Source of the DNA: Eubacterium sp.
GTDB taxonomy: Bacteria > Bacillota > Clostridia > Lachnospirales > Lachnospiraceae
Assembly: GCA_024690665.1 (NCBI GenBank)
Contig: JAILOU010000044.1
Span: forward strand, 1 to 64,000
Direction: 5' to 3'
DNA: 64,000 nt
Part shown: piece after piece, positions 1-9,670 of the stretch
How the letters are laid out: each line of letters opens with the position of its first letter
Numbering within the stretch: the stretch's first letter is position 1
Made by a program: the position numbers and the translations under genes
The notes under the pieces: model-generated
The model's database searches: none
What the model was told of the DNA's origin: nothing
The model's input: only the letters and a program-made list of their open reading frames with translations

Positions 1-125
1 ACTCAGTCGGGGTACAAGCTCCGACTGAGTTAAACGCTCCGCGAGGATGCGCACGGATTCGGATAGGAATTTGTCTGCTGAAGCAGACCCGAATCCGGCG
101 CGCAAGACTCGCGAGCGAGTCTTGA
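1..125. repeat. Structured intergenic element with three hairpins
   Basis: Three inverted repeats are packed together. The first pairs 1-10 (ACTCAGTCGG) with 21-30. The second is a long stem with CGGATTCGG near 54-62 pairing with CCGAATCCG near 90-98, enclosing GTCTGCTGAAGCAGAC. The third is AAGACTCG-CGAG-CGAGTCTT at about 104-123. No open reading frame explains them. The dense pairing fits a palindromic intergenic repeat or the 3' part of a structured RNA that begins outside the window. No second copy was noticed here, so repeat status is inferred. Confidence 0.45.
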
Positions 126-147
126 CTAGTTGAAAAAGTAATGGAGT

Positions 148-185
148 CCCCCGATTTACATGTACTGTGTAATCGGGGGTTTTTC
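148..185 (+). terminator. Rho-independent terminator
   Basis: CCCCCGATT at 148-156 pairs with AATCGGGGG at 171-179 and is followed by TTTTTC. It probably ends a transcript that includes the structured element at 1-125 or a gene left of the window. Confidence 0.85.
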
Positions 186-497
186 TTTTGCATTATTCGT
201 CTGACTTAAGGCGAAGTTAATAAGAAGAATTGTGCAAATAGCCGCAGTGATGCATTTTACGCATTGAAAGTTAGGCAAAACAAAGTTCTTGATTTAGCAA
301 AATGATGAAAAGAGGGAACTATATTTTTGCATATGGTTTATAAAATAAGTAATTTTGCACAATTGTATAAAAATCAGTACAAAAATGTGTACAAAATACC
401 ATGCTTTTATCATATTGGACAGAATGAATCGTGCAAAATATAATAAAAGTAAGTGATAGGGACGAAAACTATTAAATTTATTTAGGAGGTATTTAAT
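186..497 (+). promoter_or_regulatory. Leader and promoter region of the flavoprotein gene
   Basis: This gene-free AT-rich stretch holds a promoter with TTGGAC at 415-420, an 18-base spacer and TATAAT at 439-444, then the ribosome binding site AGGAGGT at 483-489. TTTTGCAC at 353-360 is repeated inverted as GTGCAAAA at 431-438, directly next to the -10 box, and GTGCAAAT occurs at 232-239. These may be operator half-sites. No convincing gene was seen in it. Confidence 0.6.
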
Positions 498-1496
498 ATG
501 AAAATACTTGGAATTTCACTTGGAACAAAAAACGGAAATAACGACACAATGTGTTGTGTGGCATTAGAGGCTGCTAAGGAAATGGGAGCTGAAATCGAAT
601 TCTTAAATGCATTCGATTGGCACTTCGATACCTGTTCGGGATGTGTTGCCTGTTCAAGAGGTCTTGTAATGGGTAAAGGAATGGTTTGTACAAGAAAAGA
701 CGATTACAAAGCACTTTATGAAAAGATGGTAGAAGCTGATGGCGTATTATTCGTAGATCCAATCTTCGAGTCCGGAGCATCAGGTCTGTTCCATATCTTA
801 TGCGACCGTATGGGACCGGGACATGACTCAGGTCTGTTATTGGGAGCACATTTCCAGTTGCTTGAGCAGGGTAAAGAAGGACTGGATATGAAATACTTTA
901 AGCAAAAAGCAATTTCATTTGTCGGAATCGGTGGTTCTGACTGGGCACTTCGTGTAGAGACCGATCACGCAATGCTTGCAATGAGTCCTGGATGGAAAGT
1001 TATTGATAATGATTTCTTCTCATGGTCTAAGGATGTTATTATGCAGGATGACAAGGTAGAAAGAATGAAAGAAATCGGACGTAACCTTGCAGCTGCAGCT
1101 AAGCAGATTAAAGAAGAAAATGAAAAGACATTTGCGGAGCACAAGATTCCTGTTCTTGAGAATACAAAGTCTTACTGGAAAGGAACACCTGGTGTCTGTC
1201 CTCATTGTCAGGGTAATAACTTCTACATCTTCCCTGGAACAACGAATGCAGTATGTGAACTGTGTGGACTTGAAGGAACCATTGAAATTGAAGATGGTGC
1301 ATTTAAGTTTAAGTTTGATCCTGCAGATGAGCATAAGGCACATGATACAATGTCAGGAAAGAAACTTCACGGAGATGATATCTTTGAAAATGAGTCTCGT
1401 CTCGTAAACCTGTTTAAGGATGAAGAGTTTAAGGCACGTAAGAAACATTACTTAGGTGTATGTGAAAAGACTCCGTCTCCATCAAAGGATAACTAA
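498..1496 (+). CDS. Flavodoxin-fold NAD(P)H-dependent oxidoreductase with zinc ribbon
   Basis: The N-terminal half resembles the NADPH-dependent FMN reductase / iron-sulfur flavoprotein family: a beta strand with a nucleotide-binding loop at residues 3-16, then a cysteine cluster C46-x2-C49-x2-C52-x11-C64 and the segment DGVLFVDPIF near 81-90. Family members bind FMN and pass electrons, and the cysteine cluster may hold an iron-sulfur centre. The C-terminal part adds CPHC (234-237) and CELC (253-256), a typical zinc ribbon, so the protein is longer than usual family members of about 180-220 residues. The start follows AGGAGGT by eight bases. A terminator follows at once, so it is monocistronic. 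The substrate cannot be told from sequence. Confidence 0.75.
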   Translation: MKILGISLGTKNGNNDTMCCVALEAAKEMGAEIEFLNAFDWHFDTCSGCVACSRGLVMGKGMVCTRKDDYKALYEKMVEADGVLFVDPIFESGASGLFHILCDRMGPGHDSGLLLGAHFQLLEQGKEGLDMKYFKQKAISFVGIGGSDWALRVETDHAMLAMSPGWKVIDNDFFSWSKDVIMQDDKVERMKEIGRNLAAAAKQIKEENEKTFAEHKIPVLENTKSYWKGTPGVCPHCQGNNFYIFPGTTNAVCELCGLEGTIEIEDGAFKFKFDPADEHKAHDTMSGKKLHGDDIFENESRLVNLFKDEEFKARKKHYLGVCEKTPSPSKDN

Positions 1497-1511
1497 ACTG
1501 TAAGAGTAAAG

Positions 1512-1540
1512 CTGCCGCATCGCGTATGCGGCAGTTTTTT
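1512..1540 (+). terminator. Rho-independent terminator after flavoprotein gene
   Basis: CTGCCGCAT (1512-1520), loop CGCGT, and ATGCGGCAG (1526-1534) are followed by six T residues. Confidence 0.92.
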
Positions 1541-1575
1541 ATTGAAAAGAATAAGAACAAATGTTCGTGAAATGG

Positions 1576-1604
1576 TTGACACTGAAAGAAGATGCGTATA
1601 ATAT
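1576..1604 (+). promoter_or_regulatory. Sigma-A-type promoter of uvrBA
   Basis: TTGACA lies at 1576-1581. TATAAT lies at 1597-1602 (15-base spacer), or TAATAT at 1599-1604 (17-base spacer). The promoter falls inside the longest possible reading frame from 1561, which argues that uvrB really starts at 1624. No obvious LexA/DinR-type operator was recognised. Confidence 0.7.
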
Positions 1605-1623
1605 TAACAAAAGAGGTAAAAGT

Positions 1624-3612
1624 ATGGATTTTAAGTTACACGCGGCCTATGAGCCGACCGGTGATCAGCCTCAGGCGATTGAAGCTTTAGCGAAGGGTTT
1701 CAAAGAAGGAAACCAGTGTCAGACACTGCTTGGCGTAACCGGATCGGGTAAGACATTTACCATGGCCAATGTTATTGAGAAATTAAATAAACCAACTTTG
1801 ATTATTGCACACAATAAGACGCTCGCGGCGCAGCTTTACGGAGAGTTTAAAGAGTTCTTTCCGGACAATGCCGTCGAGTATTTTGTTTCTTATTATGATT
1901 ATTATCAGCCGGAGGCTTATGTGCCGTCTTCGGATACTTATATTGCGAAGGATTCTGCAATCAATGAAGAAATTGATAAATTACGACTTTCTGCAACGGC
2001 TTCGCTAGCGGAAAGACGGGATGTCGTGGTGGTGTCTTCCGTTTCTTGTATCTATGGAATCGGTAGTCCGGAAGACTTTATGGAGATGACGGTTTCGCTT
2101 CGTCCGGGGATGGAACGTGATCGTGATGATGTGATTCGTGATCTGATCGACATGCAGTACATTCGCAATGAGATGGATTTTCAAAGAGGCAGTTTTCGTG
2201 TACACGGAGATGTCCTCGAAATTTTCCGTGCCAACATTACGGAGAGTGTCGTAAGAGTGGAATTCTTTGGAGACGAGATTGATCGAATTACAGAATTTGA
2301 TCCGCTTACCGGAGAGGTGAAGGCGCAGCTTGAGCATGTTATGATCTTTCCGGCATCGCATTATGTTATGCCGCAGGAGAAATTAAAGAAGGCCTGTGTG
2401 ACAATTGAAGAAGAACTAGAAGAACGTGTGAAGTATTTTAAGGCACAGGATAAGCTGTTAGAAGCGCAGAGAATTTCGGAGCGAACGAATTTCGACATCG
2501 AAATGCTGAAAGAGACTGGTTTTTGCAGTGGCATTGAGAATTATTCGCGGCATCTGACCGGGCAAAAACCGGGCGAACCGCCGATGACACTGATGGACTA
2601 TTTCAAGGATGATTTTTTGATTATTATCGATGAGTCTCATATGACGATTCCGCAGATCCGGGCTATGTATCACGGAGACCAGTCGCGTAAGTCGACGCTT
2701 GTGGACTACGGATTTCGTCTGCCGTCGGCGAAGGACAACAGGCCGCTTAATTTTGAAGAATTCGAAAGTAAGATAGATCAGATTATGTTTGTGTCAGCAA
2801 CGCCGGGGCCGTATGAAGGTGACCATGAACTTTTAAGAGCAGAGCAGATCTTAAGACCGACGGGGCTACTTGATCCGGAGATTGATGTAAGACCTGTGGA
2901 GGGTCAGATTGACGATTTGATTGCGGAAGTTCGTAAGGAAACAGACAAGAAGAATAAGATTTTAATTACAACGCTGACGAAGAAGATGGCGGAAGATTTA
3001 ACAGACTATATGAGAGAAGTTGGTATCCGCGTTAAGTATATGCATTCTGATATTGATACGCTTGAGAGAACGGAGATTATCAGAGATCTTCGTATGGATG
3101 TTTTTGATGTGCTTGTCGGCATTAACCTGTTAAGGGAAGGACTGGATATTCCGGAGATTACGCTTGTGGCAATTCTCGATGCAGATAAGGAAGGATTCCT
3201 CCGTTCGGAGACTTCTCTTATTCAGACTATTGGACGAGCTGCGCGTAATGCGGACGGACACGTTATCATGTATGCGGATCAGATCACGGATTCAATGCGC
3301 GTTGCAATTGATGAGACGGCCAGAAGACGAGCTTTGCAGCAGGCGTATAATGAAGAACATAATATTACGCCAACCACGATTCAAAAGAGCGTACGGGATC
3401 TGATTAGTATTTCGAAGAAAGTGGCAGCAGAGCAGGTACAGTTTGCAAAAGATCCGGAATCTATGGATAAGGAAGAACTTGATGAACTGATTGCCAAGGT
3501 TGAAAAGCAGATGCGAAAGGCTTCGGCAGAGCTTAACTTTGAGGCGGCGGCAGAACTGAGAGACCAGATGATTGATCTTAAGAAGATGCGGGCAGATGCA
3601 TTTTCGGATTAG
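1624..3612 (+). CDS. uvrB: Excinuclease ABC subunit B (UvrB)
   Basis: This is the damage-verification subunit of nucleotide excision repair; with UvrA it loads on lesions and then recruits UvrC. The 662-residue protein shows the Walker A GVTGSGKT with Lys43, the beta-hairpin region with [10 protein letters not shown], the DESH Walker B motif, the later helicase motifs with SATPG and QTIGRAARN, and a C-terminal UVR coiled-coil that contacts UvrC. Start ATG 1624 is chosen because the promoter lies upstream within the longer frame and AAGAGGTAAAAGT precedes it. uvrA follows after 11 bases, so the two form an operon. The length is normal and nothing is odd. Confidence 0.98.
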   Translation: MDFKLHAAYEPTGDQPQAIEALAKGFKEGNQCQTLLGVTGSGKTFTMANVIEKLNKPTLIIAHNKTLAAQLYGEFKEFFPDNAVEYFVSYYDYYQPEAYVPSSDTYIAKDSAINEEIDKLRLSATASLAERRDVVVVSSVSCIYGIGSPEDFMEMTVSLRPGMERDRDDVIRDLIDMQYIRNEMDFQRGSFRVHGDVLEIFRANITESVVRVEFFGDEIDRITEFDPLTGEVKAQLEHVMIFPASHYVMPQEKLKKACVTIEEELEERVKYFKAQDKLLEAQRISERTNFDIEMLKETGFCSGIENYSRHLTGQKPGEPPMTLMDYFKDDFLIIIDESHMTIPQIRAMYHGDQSRKSTLVDYGFRLPSAKDNRPLNFEEFESKIDQIMFVSATPGPYEGDHELLRAEQILRPTGLLDPEIDVRPVEGQIDDLIAEVRKETDKKNKILITTLTKKMAEDLTDYMREVGIRVKYMHSDIDTLERTEIIRDLRMDVFDVLVGINLLREGLDIPEITLVAILDADKEGFLRSETSLIQTIGRAARNADGHVIMYADQITDSMRVAIDETARRRALQQAYNEEHNITPTTIQKSVRDLISISKKVAAEQVQFAKDPESMDKEELDELIAKVEKQMRKASAELNFEAAAELRDQMIDLKKMRADAFSD

Positions 3613-3623
3613 AAGGAGATAGT

Positions 3624-6449
3624 ATGGCACAACATAAATTGATTACTATTCGTGGTGCGAATGAACATAATTTAAAGAATATAGATGTGGATATTCCGAG
3701 GGATTCCATGGTGGTTTTGACCGGACTGTCCGGATCGGGAAAGTCTTCGCTGGCATTTGATACAATCTATGCGGAAGGGCAAAGACGTTATATGGAGTCG
3801 CTGTCCTCCTATGCCCGTCAATTTTTAGGACAGATGGAAAAGCCGAATGTAGAAAAGATTGAAGGTCTTTCGCCGGCGATTTCCATTGATCAAAAGTCGA
3901 CGAATCGTAACCCGCGTTCCACGGTTGGAACCGTAACGGAGATTTATGATTATTTTAGACTTTTGTATGCAAGAGTGGGAATTCCGCATTGTCCAAAGTG
4001 CGGGAAGGTGATTCGAAAACAAACCGTGGATGAGATGTGCGATCAGATTATGGCACTTGAAGACAAGACGAAGATTTTGCTTTTGGCACCGGTTGTGCGT
4101 GGGCGAAAGGGCGAGCACCAAAAGGTGTTTGATCAGGCAAGAAAAAGCGGTTATGTCAGAGTCATGGTGGATGGAAATCAGTATAGTCTAGACGAAGAGA
4201 TTAAGCTTGAGAAGAATATCAAGCATAACATCGAAATTGTTGTGGACAGACTTGCCATTAAGCCGGGAATTGAAAGAAGACTTACCGATTCGATTGAGAA
4301 CGTATTATCCCTGGCGAAGGGGCTGATGATTGTGGAAGTAGTGGGCGGTGAGAAGATGAACTTCTCGCAGAGTTTTTCGTGCCCGGACTGTCAGATCAGC
4401 GTTGATGAAATCGAGCCGAGAAGCTTTTCATTTAACAACCCGTTTGGAGCATGCCCGGATTGTTATGGCCTTGGTTATAAGATGGAGTTTGATGAGGAAC
4501 TGATGATTCCGGATCAAAACCTGAGTATTATGGAAGGCGCCATTCAAGTTATGGGGTGGCAGTCTTGTAATGATAAGAAGAGTTTTACGTATGCGACCTT
4601 AAAGGCACTTAGTGAGCATTACAGATTTTCTTTGGAGACACCATATAAGGAGTATCCGAAAAAAATTAAAGATATTTTGATTCATGGTACAAAAGGCGAG
4701 AGTGTTACCGTGCATTATCGTGGTCAGCGTGGCGTCGGAGATTATGACATTGCGTTTGACGGTCTGATTCGTAATGTGCAAAAACGATATCGAGAAACCG
4801 GTTCTGAAACCATGAAGGCGGAGTATGAGCAGTTTATGAGAATTACGCCGTGCGCAACCTGTCACGGACAAAGACTGAAGGCGAGCTCATTGGCAGTGAC
4901 GATAGGAGATAAGAACATTCACGAGATTACATCGATGTCGGTAAAGAAACTGTACTCTTTTATAGATACGCTCGAGCTGACAGCGCACCAGCATATGATT
5001 GGCGATCAGATTCTAAAAGAAATTAAGGCAAGAGTTGGATTTTTAAACGAGGTAGGTCTTGATTATCTGACGCTTTCTAGAGCGACCGGTTCTTTGTCGG
5101 GAGGAGAAGCGCAGAGAATTCGTCTTGCAACACAGATTGGCTCAGGACTTGTCGGCGTTGCATATATATTGGATGAACCAAGTATTGGATTGCATCAAAG
5201 AGACAATGATAAACTCTTATCGGCACTGAAGCGATTGCGCGATCTTGGAAACACACTTGTTGTGGTAGAGCATGATGAGGATACCATGCGTCAGGCAGAT
5301 TACATTGTGGATATCGGACCGGGCGCAGGAGACCACGGTGGAGAAGTTGTTGCCTGCGGTACGGCAGAAGATATTATGAAGTGTAAACGCTCTATTACAG
5401 GAGATTATCTAAGTGGACGAAAGAAGATTCCGGTTCCGGATAAGAGAAAGAAACCATCCGGCTATCTGAAAGTAAAAGGCGCGAGGGAGAATAATCTTAA
5501 GAATGTCAATGTTGACATACCACTTGGCGTGATGACCTGCATTACCGGTGTGTCCGGTTCGGGTAAGAGTTCTCTTACGAATGAGATTTTATACAAGTAT
5601 CTTGCGAAGACCTTGAATCGTGCAAGAACAATCCCGGGTGCGTTTGATAAGATAGAAGGAACGGAGCAGCTTGACAAGATTATTGATATAGATCAGTCTC
5701 CAATCGGAAGAACGCCAAGATCCAATCCGGCTACTTATACGGGGGTCTTTGATCAGATTCGAGATCTGTTTGCGGCAACGCCGGATGCCAAAGCAAAAGG
5801 CTACAAGAAGGGACGCTTTAGTTTTAATGTCAAAGGCGGCCGATGTGAAGCCTGTAGCGGCGATGGCATTATTAAGATTGAGATGCATTTCCTGCCGGAT
5901 GTGTATGTGCCGTGTGAGGTGTGCGGCGGAAAGCGCTATAACAGAGAGACGCTTGAAGTGCGTTATAAAGGAAAGAATATATATGATATCCTGGATATGA
6001 CAGTGGAAGAAGCACTTGAGTTCTTTAAGCATATTCCATCGATTCATCGCAAGATTCAGACTCTGTATGATGTGGGGCTTTCTTATGTGAAACTTGGACA
6101 ACCATCTACGCAGCTTTCGGGAGGAGAAGCGCAGCGAATTAAGCTGGCGACAGAACTGTCTAAGAGAAGTACCGGTAAGACTATTTATATTCTGGATGAG
6201 CCAACTACGGGACTTCATTTTGCGGATGTTCATAAACTGGTTGAAATCCTACACCGATTGACGGATGGTGGAAATACAGTAGTTGTAATTGAACATAATC
6301 TGGATGTGATTAAGACAGCGGATTATATTATTGACATGGGTCCGGAAGGCGGAGACGGTGGTGGCCAGGTTGTGGCGACCGGAACGCCGGAGCAGGTAGC
6401 GAAGAATAAGAATTCTTATACCGGACAATATATTAAACCATTATTATAG
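3624..6449 (+). CDS. uvrA: Excinuclease ABC subunit A (UvrA)
   Basis: This is the DNA-damage sensor of nucleotide excision repair, an ABC-type ATPase dimer. The 941-residue protein has two ABC modules: Walker [11 protein letters not shown] near residue 33 and [10 protein letters not shown] in the second half, and two signature LSGGEAQRI motifs. Zinc-binding cysteine pairs appear at CPKCGK, CPDC, CATC and CEACSG/CEVCGG. Both signature and Walker B segments ([20 protein letters not shown]) are intact. It is co-transcribed with uvrB, has the ribosome binding site AGAAGGAG and is followed by a terminator. Confidence 0.98.
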   Translation: MAQHKLITIRGANEHNLKNIDVDIPRDSMVVLTGLSGSGKSSLAFDTIYAEGQRRYMESLSSYARQFLGQMEKPNVEKIEGLSPAISIDQKSTNRNPRSTVGTVTEIYDYFRLLYARVGIPHCPKCGKVIRKQTVDEMCDQIMALEDKTKILLLAPVVRGRKGEHQKVFDQARKSGYVRVMVDGNQYSLDEEIKLEKNIKHNIEIVVDRLAIKPGIERRLTDSIENVLSLAKGLMIVEVVGGEKMNFSQSFSCPDCQISVDEIEPRSFSFNNPFGACPDCYGLGYKMEFDEELMIPDQNLSIMEGAIQVMGWQSCNDKKSFTYATLKALSEHYRFSLETPYKEYPKKIKDILIHGTKGESVTVHYRGQRGVGDYDIAFDGLIRNVQKRYRETGSETMKAEYEQFMRITPCATCHGQRLKASSLAVTIGDKNIHEITSMSVKKLYSFIDTLELTAHQHMIGDQILKEIKARVGFLNEVGLDYLTLSRATGSLSGGEAQRIRLATQIGSGLVGVAYILDEPSIGLHQRDNDKLLSALKRLRDLGNTLVVVEHDEDTMRQADYIVDIGPGAGDHGGEVVACGTAEDIMKCKRSITGDYLSGRKKIPVPDKRKKPSGYLKVKGARENNLKNVNVDIPLGVMTCITGVSGSGKSSLTNEILYKYLAKTLNRARTIPGAFDKIEGTEQLDKIIDIDQSPIGRTPRSNPATYTGVFDQIRDLFAATPDAKAKGYKKGRFSFNVKGGRCEACSGDGIIKIEMHFLPDVYVPCEVCGGKRYNRETLEVRYKGKNIYDILDMTVEEALEFFKHIPSIHRKIQTLYDVGLSYVKLGQPSTQLSGGEAQRIKLATELSKRSTGKTIYILDEPTTGLHFADVHKLVEILHRLTDGGNTVVVIEHNLDVIKTADYIIDMGPEGGDGGGQVVATGTPEQVAKNKNSYTGQYIKPLL

Positions 6450-6456
6450 TAAAATA

Positions 6457-6492
6457 GCGCATCTGAACGGGAGTTCAGATGCGCCTTATTTA
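6457..6492 (+). terminator. Terminator after uvrA
   Basis: A perfect 12-base stem, GCGCATCTGAAC (6457-6468) with GTTCAGATGCGC (6473-6484), loop GGGA, is followed by CTTATTTAT. The U-tract is moderate. Confidence 0.75.
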
Positions 6493-6692
6493 TAGATAAT
6501 AAAAAAGATGATCATGTGATCATCTGCAAATTCTTGGGGAGTGCACCTCCGATCTAGGACCGAAGGTGCTTGAGTTATGAAAAATTATATTAGCTTATTA
6601 GCTAGTACACATGTATTATATTGGAGGAATGTGATGGTTATGTGAAGAAAACGAAAAAAGATTAAGATTTTATTACAATTTGCAAAACCAAC
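6493..6692. other. Intergenic palindromes between uvrA and mbl
   Basis: GATGATCA and TGATCATC form a tight palindrome at about 6508-6525. On the minus strand it is followed by a T-run (TTTTTTA), so it resembles a terminator for that strand. A second imperfect hairpin, GCACCTCCGATC-TAG-GACCGAAGGTGC, lies at about 6543-6569. A minus-strand reading frame at 6585-6818 has no family features and overlaps the mbl promoter, so it is not called. The rest of the stretch shows nothing recognisable. Confidence 0.4.
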
Positions 6693-6720
6693 TTGCAAAT
6701 TCAAACGCATCGTATATAAT
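6693..6720 (+). promoter_or_regulatory. Sigma-A-type promoter of mbl
   Basis: TTGCAA (6693-6698), a 16-base spacer and TATAAT (6715-6720). The implied untranslated leader is about 80 bases. Confidence 0.65.
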
Positions 6721-6808
6721 ATATTCGTGTTTGTATGCGAAATAGACATACTATGCGATGAAATAATGGCATAGTTTATGATATAGGATGAAAGAAAGGG
6801 GAAACGAA

Positions 6809-7804
6809 ATGGTTTCAACAGATATTGGTATTGATTTGGGAACGGCCAGCATTTTGGTGTATGTGAAGGGAAAAGGCGTAGCCTTAAAGGAGCCTTCGGT
6901 AGTTGCTTTTGACCGTGATACGAATAAGATTAAAGCGATCGGAGAAGAAGCAAGATTAATGCTTGGTAGAACACCGGGGAATATTGTTGCGGTAAGACCG
7001 CTTCGTCAGGGTGTAATTTCAGATTATACAGTTACAGAGAAGATGCTGAAGTATTTCATCCAAAAAGCAATGGGTAAGAAGAGCTTCCGTAAGCCACGTA
7101 TCAGCGTTTGTGTTCCTTCACAGGTTACAGAAGTTGAGAAAAAAGCCGTTGAGGATGCAACATTCCAGGCAGGCGCAAGAGAAGTTTCTATTATAGAAGA
7201 ACCGGTTGCAGCAGCAATTGGAGCAGGAATCGATATTTCCAAGCCATGTGGTAACATGATTGTAGATATCGGAGGTGGTACAGCTGATATTGCGGTTATC
7301 TCTCTTGGAGGAACCGTTGTAAGTACTTCCATTAAGATTGCAGGTGATGACTTTGATGAAGCTATTGTTCGTTTCATGAGAAAGAAGCATAACCTGTTAA
7401 TCGGTGAAAGAACAGCGGAAGATATTAAGATTAAGGTTGGAACATGCTTCCCGCTTGCAGAGTCTATGTCAATGGATGTTCGAGGACGTAATCTGGTAAC
7501 CGGACTTCCGAAGACTGTTACGGTTACTTCTGAAGAAACAGAAGAAGCATTAAAAGAGCCGACACTTCAGATTGTAGAAGCTGTACATAGCGTACTGGAG
7601 AAGACGCCGCCTGAACTTGCAGCGGACGTTGCTGACAGAGGAATCGTCTTAACCGGTGGTGGTGCACTTCTTCGAGGATTAGAAGATCTGATTGAAGAAA
7701 AGACAGGCATCAACACAATTACAGCAGAAGACCCACTTAGTTGTGTGGCAATCGGAACAGGAAAGTATGTAGAGTTCCTTGCAGGTCATCGCGACGAGCC
7801 ATAA
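6809..7804 (+). CDS. mbl: MreB/Mbl-type bacterial actin
   Basis: This is a cytoskeletal ATPase that forms membrane-bound filaments and guides the elongation-phase wall-synthesis machinery. The 331-residue protein begins with the actin phosphate-1 motif IGIDLGTAS and has the phosphate-2 motif DIGGGTADIAV and the adenosine motif VLTGGGALL. Start ATG 6809 is preferred over ATG 6788 because AAAGGGG sits nine bases before it and MreB proteins begin close to the DLGT motif. No mreC or mreD follows. A flagellar rod block follows instead, which is the Mbl context known from Bacillus (mbl-flhO-flhP), so Mbl is a better name than MreB. It has its own promoter and terminator. Confidence 0.92.
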   Translation: MVSTDIGIDLGTASILVYVKGKGVALKEPSVVAFDRDTNKIKAIGEEARLMLGRTPGNIVAVRPLRQGVISDYTVTEKMLKYFIQKAMGKKSFRKPRISVCVPSQVTEVEKKAVEDATFQAGAREVSIIEEPVAAAIGAGIDISKPCGNMIVDIGGGTADIAVISLGGTVVSTSIKIAGDDFDEAIVRFMRKKHNLLIGERTAEDIKIKVGTCFPLAESMSMDVRGRNLVTGLPKTVTVTSEETEEALKEPTLQIVEAVHSVLEKTPPELAADVADRGIVLTGGGALLRGLEDLIEEKTGINTITAEDPLSCVAIGTGKYVEFLAGHRDEP

Positions 7805-7818
7805 GAAGAAATTGAACA

Positions 7819-7866
7819 CCGCAAAAGCTAAGGCGTATTTATTGCCTTTGCTTTTGCGGTTTTTAT
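7819..7866 (+). terminator. Terminator after mbl
   Basis: CCGCAAAAGCTAAGGC (7819-7834) pairs with GCCTTTGCTTTTGCGG (7844-7859), followed by TTTTT. Confidence 0.93.
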
Positions 7867-7948
7867 ATATGTAAACAGTACAATATCTTGACGGTGTAGG
7901 TAAAGTGTGAAACAATATATAGGAAGTCTGAAAAAAATCAAAAATAAC

Positions 7949-7976
7949 TAAAGTGCAGAGGGAAAATTGCCGATAT
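7949..7976 (+). promoter_or_regulatory. Sigma-28 (SigD/FliA)-type promoter of flagellar rod genes
   Basis: TAAA at 7949-7952 and GCCGATAT at 7969-7976 match the flagellar sigma consensus. The spacer is 16 bases, one more than the usual 15. It lies after the mbl terminator and 58 bases before flhO, so the rod genes are probably expressed as a flagellar regulon unit independent of mbl. Confidence 0.75.
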
Positions 7977-8033
7977 ATAGATTGGTAAAAAGAACCCTTT
8001 ATCAGAAAAACACATCCAAAAGGAGATTTACAG

Positions 8034-8834
8034 ATGGTAAAAGGCTTATATACAGCGTGGACAGGGATGTTGAACGAGCAAAATAGACTGGATGTCGTAT
8101 CAAACAATTTGGCGAATGCCAATACAGCAGGCTATAAAAAAGAAGGCACAACAGTGCATCCCTTTGAACAAGAACTGGCGTATAAGATTAAAGATAAAAC
8201 CACTGTAGACTATGCAGATGACCTGGGATATATCAACGCCGGTGTGAAAATCGGAGAGAATTATGTTGATTATTCGCAGGGCTCTTTTAAAGTTACGGAT
8301 AATGCAACCGATGTAGCATTGTCGGGAGATGGATTTTTTGCAATCGAATTTACGGACAAAGATGGTACAACGAGTATCAAGTATACAAGAGATGGTCAGT
8401 TCAAATTGACATCTGACGGCTATCTTGTTACACAGGACGGAGATTATGTGTTAAATAGAACGGGCGCATTGAATTCAACAACCGGACAGACCAGTTACAT
8501 TCAGCTTGATCCGACACAGGAAATTACAATCGATCAGCTGGGGAACATCTACCAAAACGATCAGCTTGTGGCACAACTTGGGGTTGTAGATTTTGCGGAC
8601 TATGATTATGTAGAACGTTATGGAGAGAATCTGTTTAACCTTCTTGACGGAGGTACGGTCCAGGCATCGGACGCAGCCGTGGAACAAGGAACGGTGGAGA
8701 TGTCGAATGTAGAGACAGTATCTGAGATGGTAGAGATGATTACGATTCAAAGAGCGTATGAATCAAACCAGAAAGCAATTCAGACGATTGACGGCATGGT
8801 TGAAATTGCTGTGAATCAGGTCGGCAAATTATAG
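8034..8834 (+). CDS. flhO: Flagellar hook-basal body protein FlhO/FlgF-like
   Basis: This is an axial rod protein of the flagellar basal body, exported by the flagellar type III apparatus. The 266-residue sequence has the FlgG/FlgF/FlgE N-terminal signature LDVVSNNLANANTAGYKK (about 20-37), the central GDGFFAIE and YTRDGQF motifs, and the family C-terminus where VEMITIQRAYESNQKAIQ forms the coiled-coil zipper. The start follows AAGGAG by about nine bases. It is the first gene of a three-gene flagellar operon and is separated from the next gene by 13 bases. Position after mbl favours the name flhO, but flgF or flgG cannot be separated by sequence reading alone. Confidence 0.9.
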   Translation: MVKGLYTAWTGMLNEQNRLDVVSNNLANANTAGYKKEGTTVHPFEQELAYKIKDKTTVDYADDLGYINAGVKIGENYVDYSQGSFKVTDNATDVALSGDGFFAIEFTDKDGTTSIKYTRDGQFKLTSDGYLVTQDGDYVLNRTGALNSTTGQTSYIQLDPTQEITIDQLGNIYQNDQLVAQLGVVDFADYDYVERYGENLFNLLDGGTVQASDAAVEQGTVEMSNVETVSEMVEMITIQRAYESNQKAIQTIDGMVEIAVNQVGKL

Positions 8835-8847
8835 GAGGTAATCTGAT

Positions 8848-9657
8848 ATGATGAGAGCACTTTGGACTGCGGCATCGGGAATGATTTCGCAGCAGACGAA
8901 CGTAGATACCATTGCGAATAATATCGCTAATGTTAATACCAATGGATATAAGACACAAAGAGCAGAATTTAAATCACTGTTATACCAAACCATTCAGACG
9001 GAGACAACTTCGCAAAATGGCGAGACGAAACCGACCTCGGCGCAGGTTGGGCTTGGTTCTAGAACAGCATCTATTAACGCCATGTTTACACAAGGAGCGA
9101 TGATTGCTTCGGAAAGCGCAACGGCATTTGGAATCAGTGGAAACGGATTCTTTCAGGTGCGTGGTTATGATGGTGAAACTTATTATACGAGAGACGGTAA
9201 CTTTACCTGGTCAGTAGGAACCGATGGTATGGTGCTGACAACGGCAGATGGATATCCGGTACTTGATGTGGATGGCGATGCAATTACAATTCCGGATGGA
9301 ATTTCAACGGAAAGCGTTTCGTTTGGACAAGATGGAACCATCTCTTATACAAACGCTGCAGGAAATACAGTTACAACATCGTTTGGAATCTATCAGTTCA
9401 ACAATCCGACAGGACTTGAAAAGACACAGGATAATCTGTATCAGGCAACGGATGCATCCGGGGCTGCTATGAATGAAGCAACCACAGACGGTCTTACCGC
9501 AAGTAAGATATACGTAGGATACTTAGAGGGTTCTAATGTACAGGTTGCAGATGAAATGGTCGATCTTATTGTTGCACAAAGAGCATATGAACTGAATTCA
9601 AAAGCAATTCAGACAGCAGATGATATGATGTCAACGGCAAATGAACTTAAGAGATAA
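8848..9657 (+). CDS. flhP: Flagellar hook-basal body protein FlhP/FlgG-like
   Basis: This is a distal rod protein paralogous to the gene before it. The 269 residues show VDTIANNIANVNTNGYKTQRAEF at the N-terminus (about 19-41), GNGFFQVR and YTRDGNF in the middle, and the C-terminal VDLIVAQRAYELNSKAIQTAD zipper. The phrase NTNGYKTQRAEFKSLLYQT is typical of FlgG. It starts with ATGATG after AGGAGGT at eight-base spacing, so ATG 8848 or 8851 could both serve. The following rod-binding gene is 13 bases away. Confidence 0.9.
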   Translation: MMRALWTAASGMISQQTNVDTIANNIANVNTNGYKTQRAEFKSLLYQTIQTETTSQNGETKPTSAQVGLGSRTASINAMFTQGAMIASESATAFGISGNGFFQVRGYDGETYYTRDGNFTWSVGTDGMVLTTADGYPVLDVDGDAITIPDGISTESVSFGQDGTISYTNAAGNTVTTSFGIYQFNNPTGLEKTQDNLYQATDASGAAMNEATTDGLTASKIYVGYLEGSNVQVADEMVDLIVAQRAYELNSKAIQTADDMMSTANELKR

Positions 9658-9670
9658 GGAGGCGGATTAG

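Noticed and set aside
1561-1623. N-terminal extension of UvrB from ATG 1561
   Set aside because: The -35 and -10 boxes lie in this stretch and the normal family start is at 1624.
5589-6233. Minus-strand reading frame of 214 codons inside uvrA
   Set aside because: It is a shadow of a highly conserved coding region with no family features.
6585-6818. Minus-strand reading frame of 77 codons
   Set aside because: It covers the mbl promoter and start, has no family motif and no convincing ribosome binding site.
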